From the NCBI GenBank assembly GCA_963691815.1, contig OY829660.1, positions 28,274,172 to 28,338,171 on the forward strand: DNA of 64,000 nt, read 5' to 3'. This document shows positions 63,757 through 64,000 of the stretch, piece by piece (positions within the stretch are counted from its first letter, which is position 1; every line of letters begins with the position of its first letter). The DNA is from Echiichthys vipera (lineage: Eukaryota > Chordata > Actinopteri > Perciformes > Trachinidae). The notes beneath the pieces were generated by a model. It was given only the letters and a program-made list of their open reading frames with translations. It ran no database searches and was not told the DNA's origin. Made by a program: the position numbers and the translations under genes.

Positions 63757-64000
63757 GACTTGCAAAATCATCCCACTGTGTTTTCGGCACTTACTGTATA
63801 TCCATCAAATGAGCCATGGAGACAGTTTTTTTCGTGTATCAACTATTAACGGAGAAATCCAGGAAAGTCGCTAACAGCCGGACAAGGCTAACACCGATTA
63901 GCTCGGGGCAGTATGGTGAAGGCATTAAAACAACTTTTTTAAGCACTAACACTGCTCAAAATAACACCAAACCTCTGCAGTAGCATACTAAGAGTCTCTA
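63757..64000 (-). mobile_element. repeat family B copy 5, cut by the window edge
   Basis: TTAA at 63753-63756 borders the end. Inverted blocks match copy 3: ATTAACGGAGAAATCCAGGA, GTCGCTAACAGCC, CACTGCTCAAAATAACACCA and CTGCAGTAGCAT. Confidence 0.7.

Noticed and set aside
59009..64000. N-terminal wdr37 exons
   Set aside because: No minus-strand segment resembling the LisH-like or coiled-coil part with splice sites was found among the repeats here.

Overview
The window is vertebrate nuclear DNA, almost certainly from a ray-finned (teleost) fish. It has GT-AG introns, compact introns packed with fish-type transposable elements (L2-clade, RTE/Rex3-like and L1 LINEs, Tc1-mariner, hAT, PIF-Harbinger, Ty3/gypsy LTR elements, a tRNA-derived SINE) and many (TA)n, (CA)n and G-run microsatellites. 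The species cannot be told from the sequence alone.

Two host genes were rebuilt exon by exon, and every splice phase closes. On the + strand, 5723-35871 holds nine exons of adarb2 (ADAR3/RED2). They run from the end of the N-terminal region through two double-stranded-RNA-binding domains and the whole adenosine-deaminase domain to the stop. Only the first exon or exons (expected arginine-rich R domain) lie upstream. On the - strand, 59008-52629 holds the last nine exons of wdr37, a WD40-repeat protein; its N-terminal exons lie beyond the right edge or were not recognised. The two genes converge tail to tail, as ADARB2 and WDR37 do on human chromosome 10p15.3, which supports both calls.

Region by region: 1-740 is a Ty3/gypsy integrase fragment. 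1058-4740 is a long decayed L2-clade LINE. 4744-6905 holds a dispersed repeat and adarb2 exon A. 6906-7822 is the large dsRBD exon. 8250-14457 is a nest of L2 copies and a Ty3/gypsy element with a PNMA-like gag. 14458-35676 is adarb2 intron sequence with a foldback element flanked by TTAA, a complete Tc1 copy, a hAT transposase relic, LINE pieces and several MITEs. 35872-52628 is the intergenic region. It carries another L2 copy, a Harbinger relic, a gag-only LTR element whose 3' LTR contains a perfect 116-bp palindrome, a Rex3/RTE LINE, a TTAA-flanked MITE and a C2H2 zinc-finger pseudogene. 52629-59008 is wdr37. 59009-64000 is TE-rich sequence with a perfect 32-bp hairpin, an R2-type LINE end interrupted by an L1, and another TTAA-family repeat.

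The most interesting points are four. The fish adarb2 deaminase domain has ADAR2-like residues at two positions linked to the inactivity of human ADAR3. A perfect inverted repeat flanked by a 14-bp target duplication has a hammerhead-ribozyme-like core in each arm. Two unrelated LTR elements have both lost pol by deletions that end inside the 3' LTR. A family of repeats ends repeatedly at TTAA.
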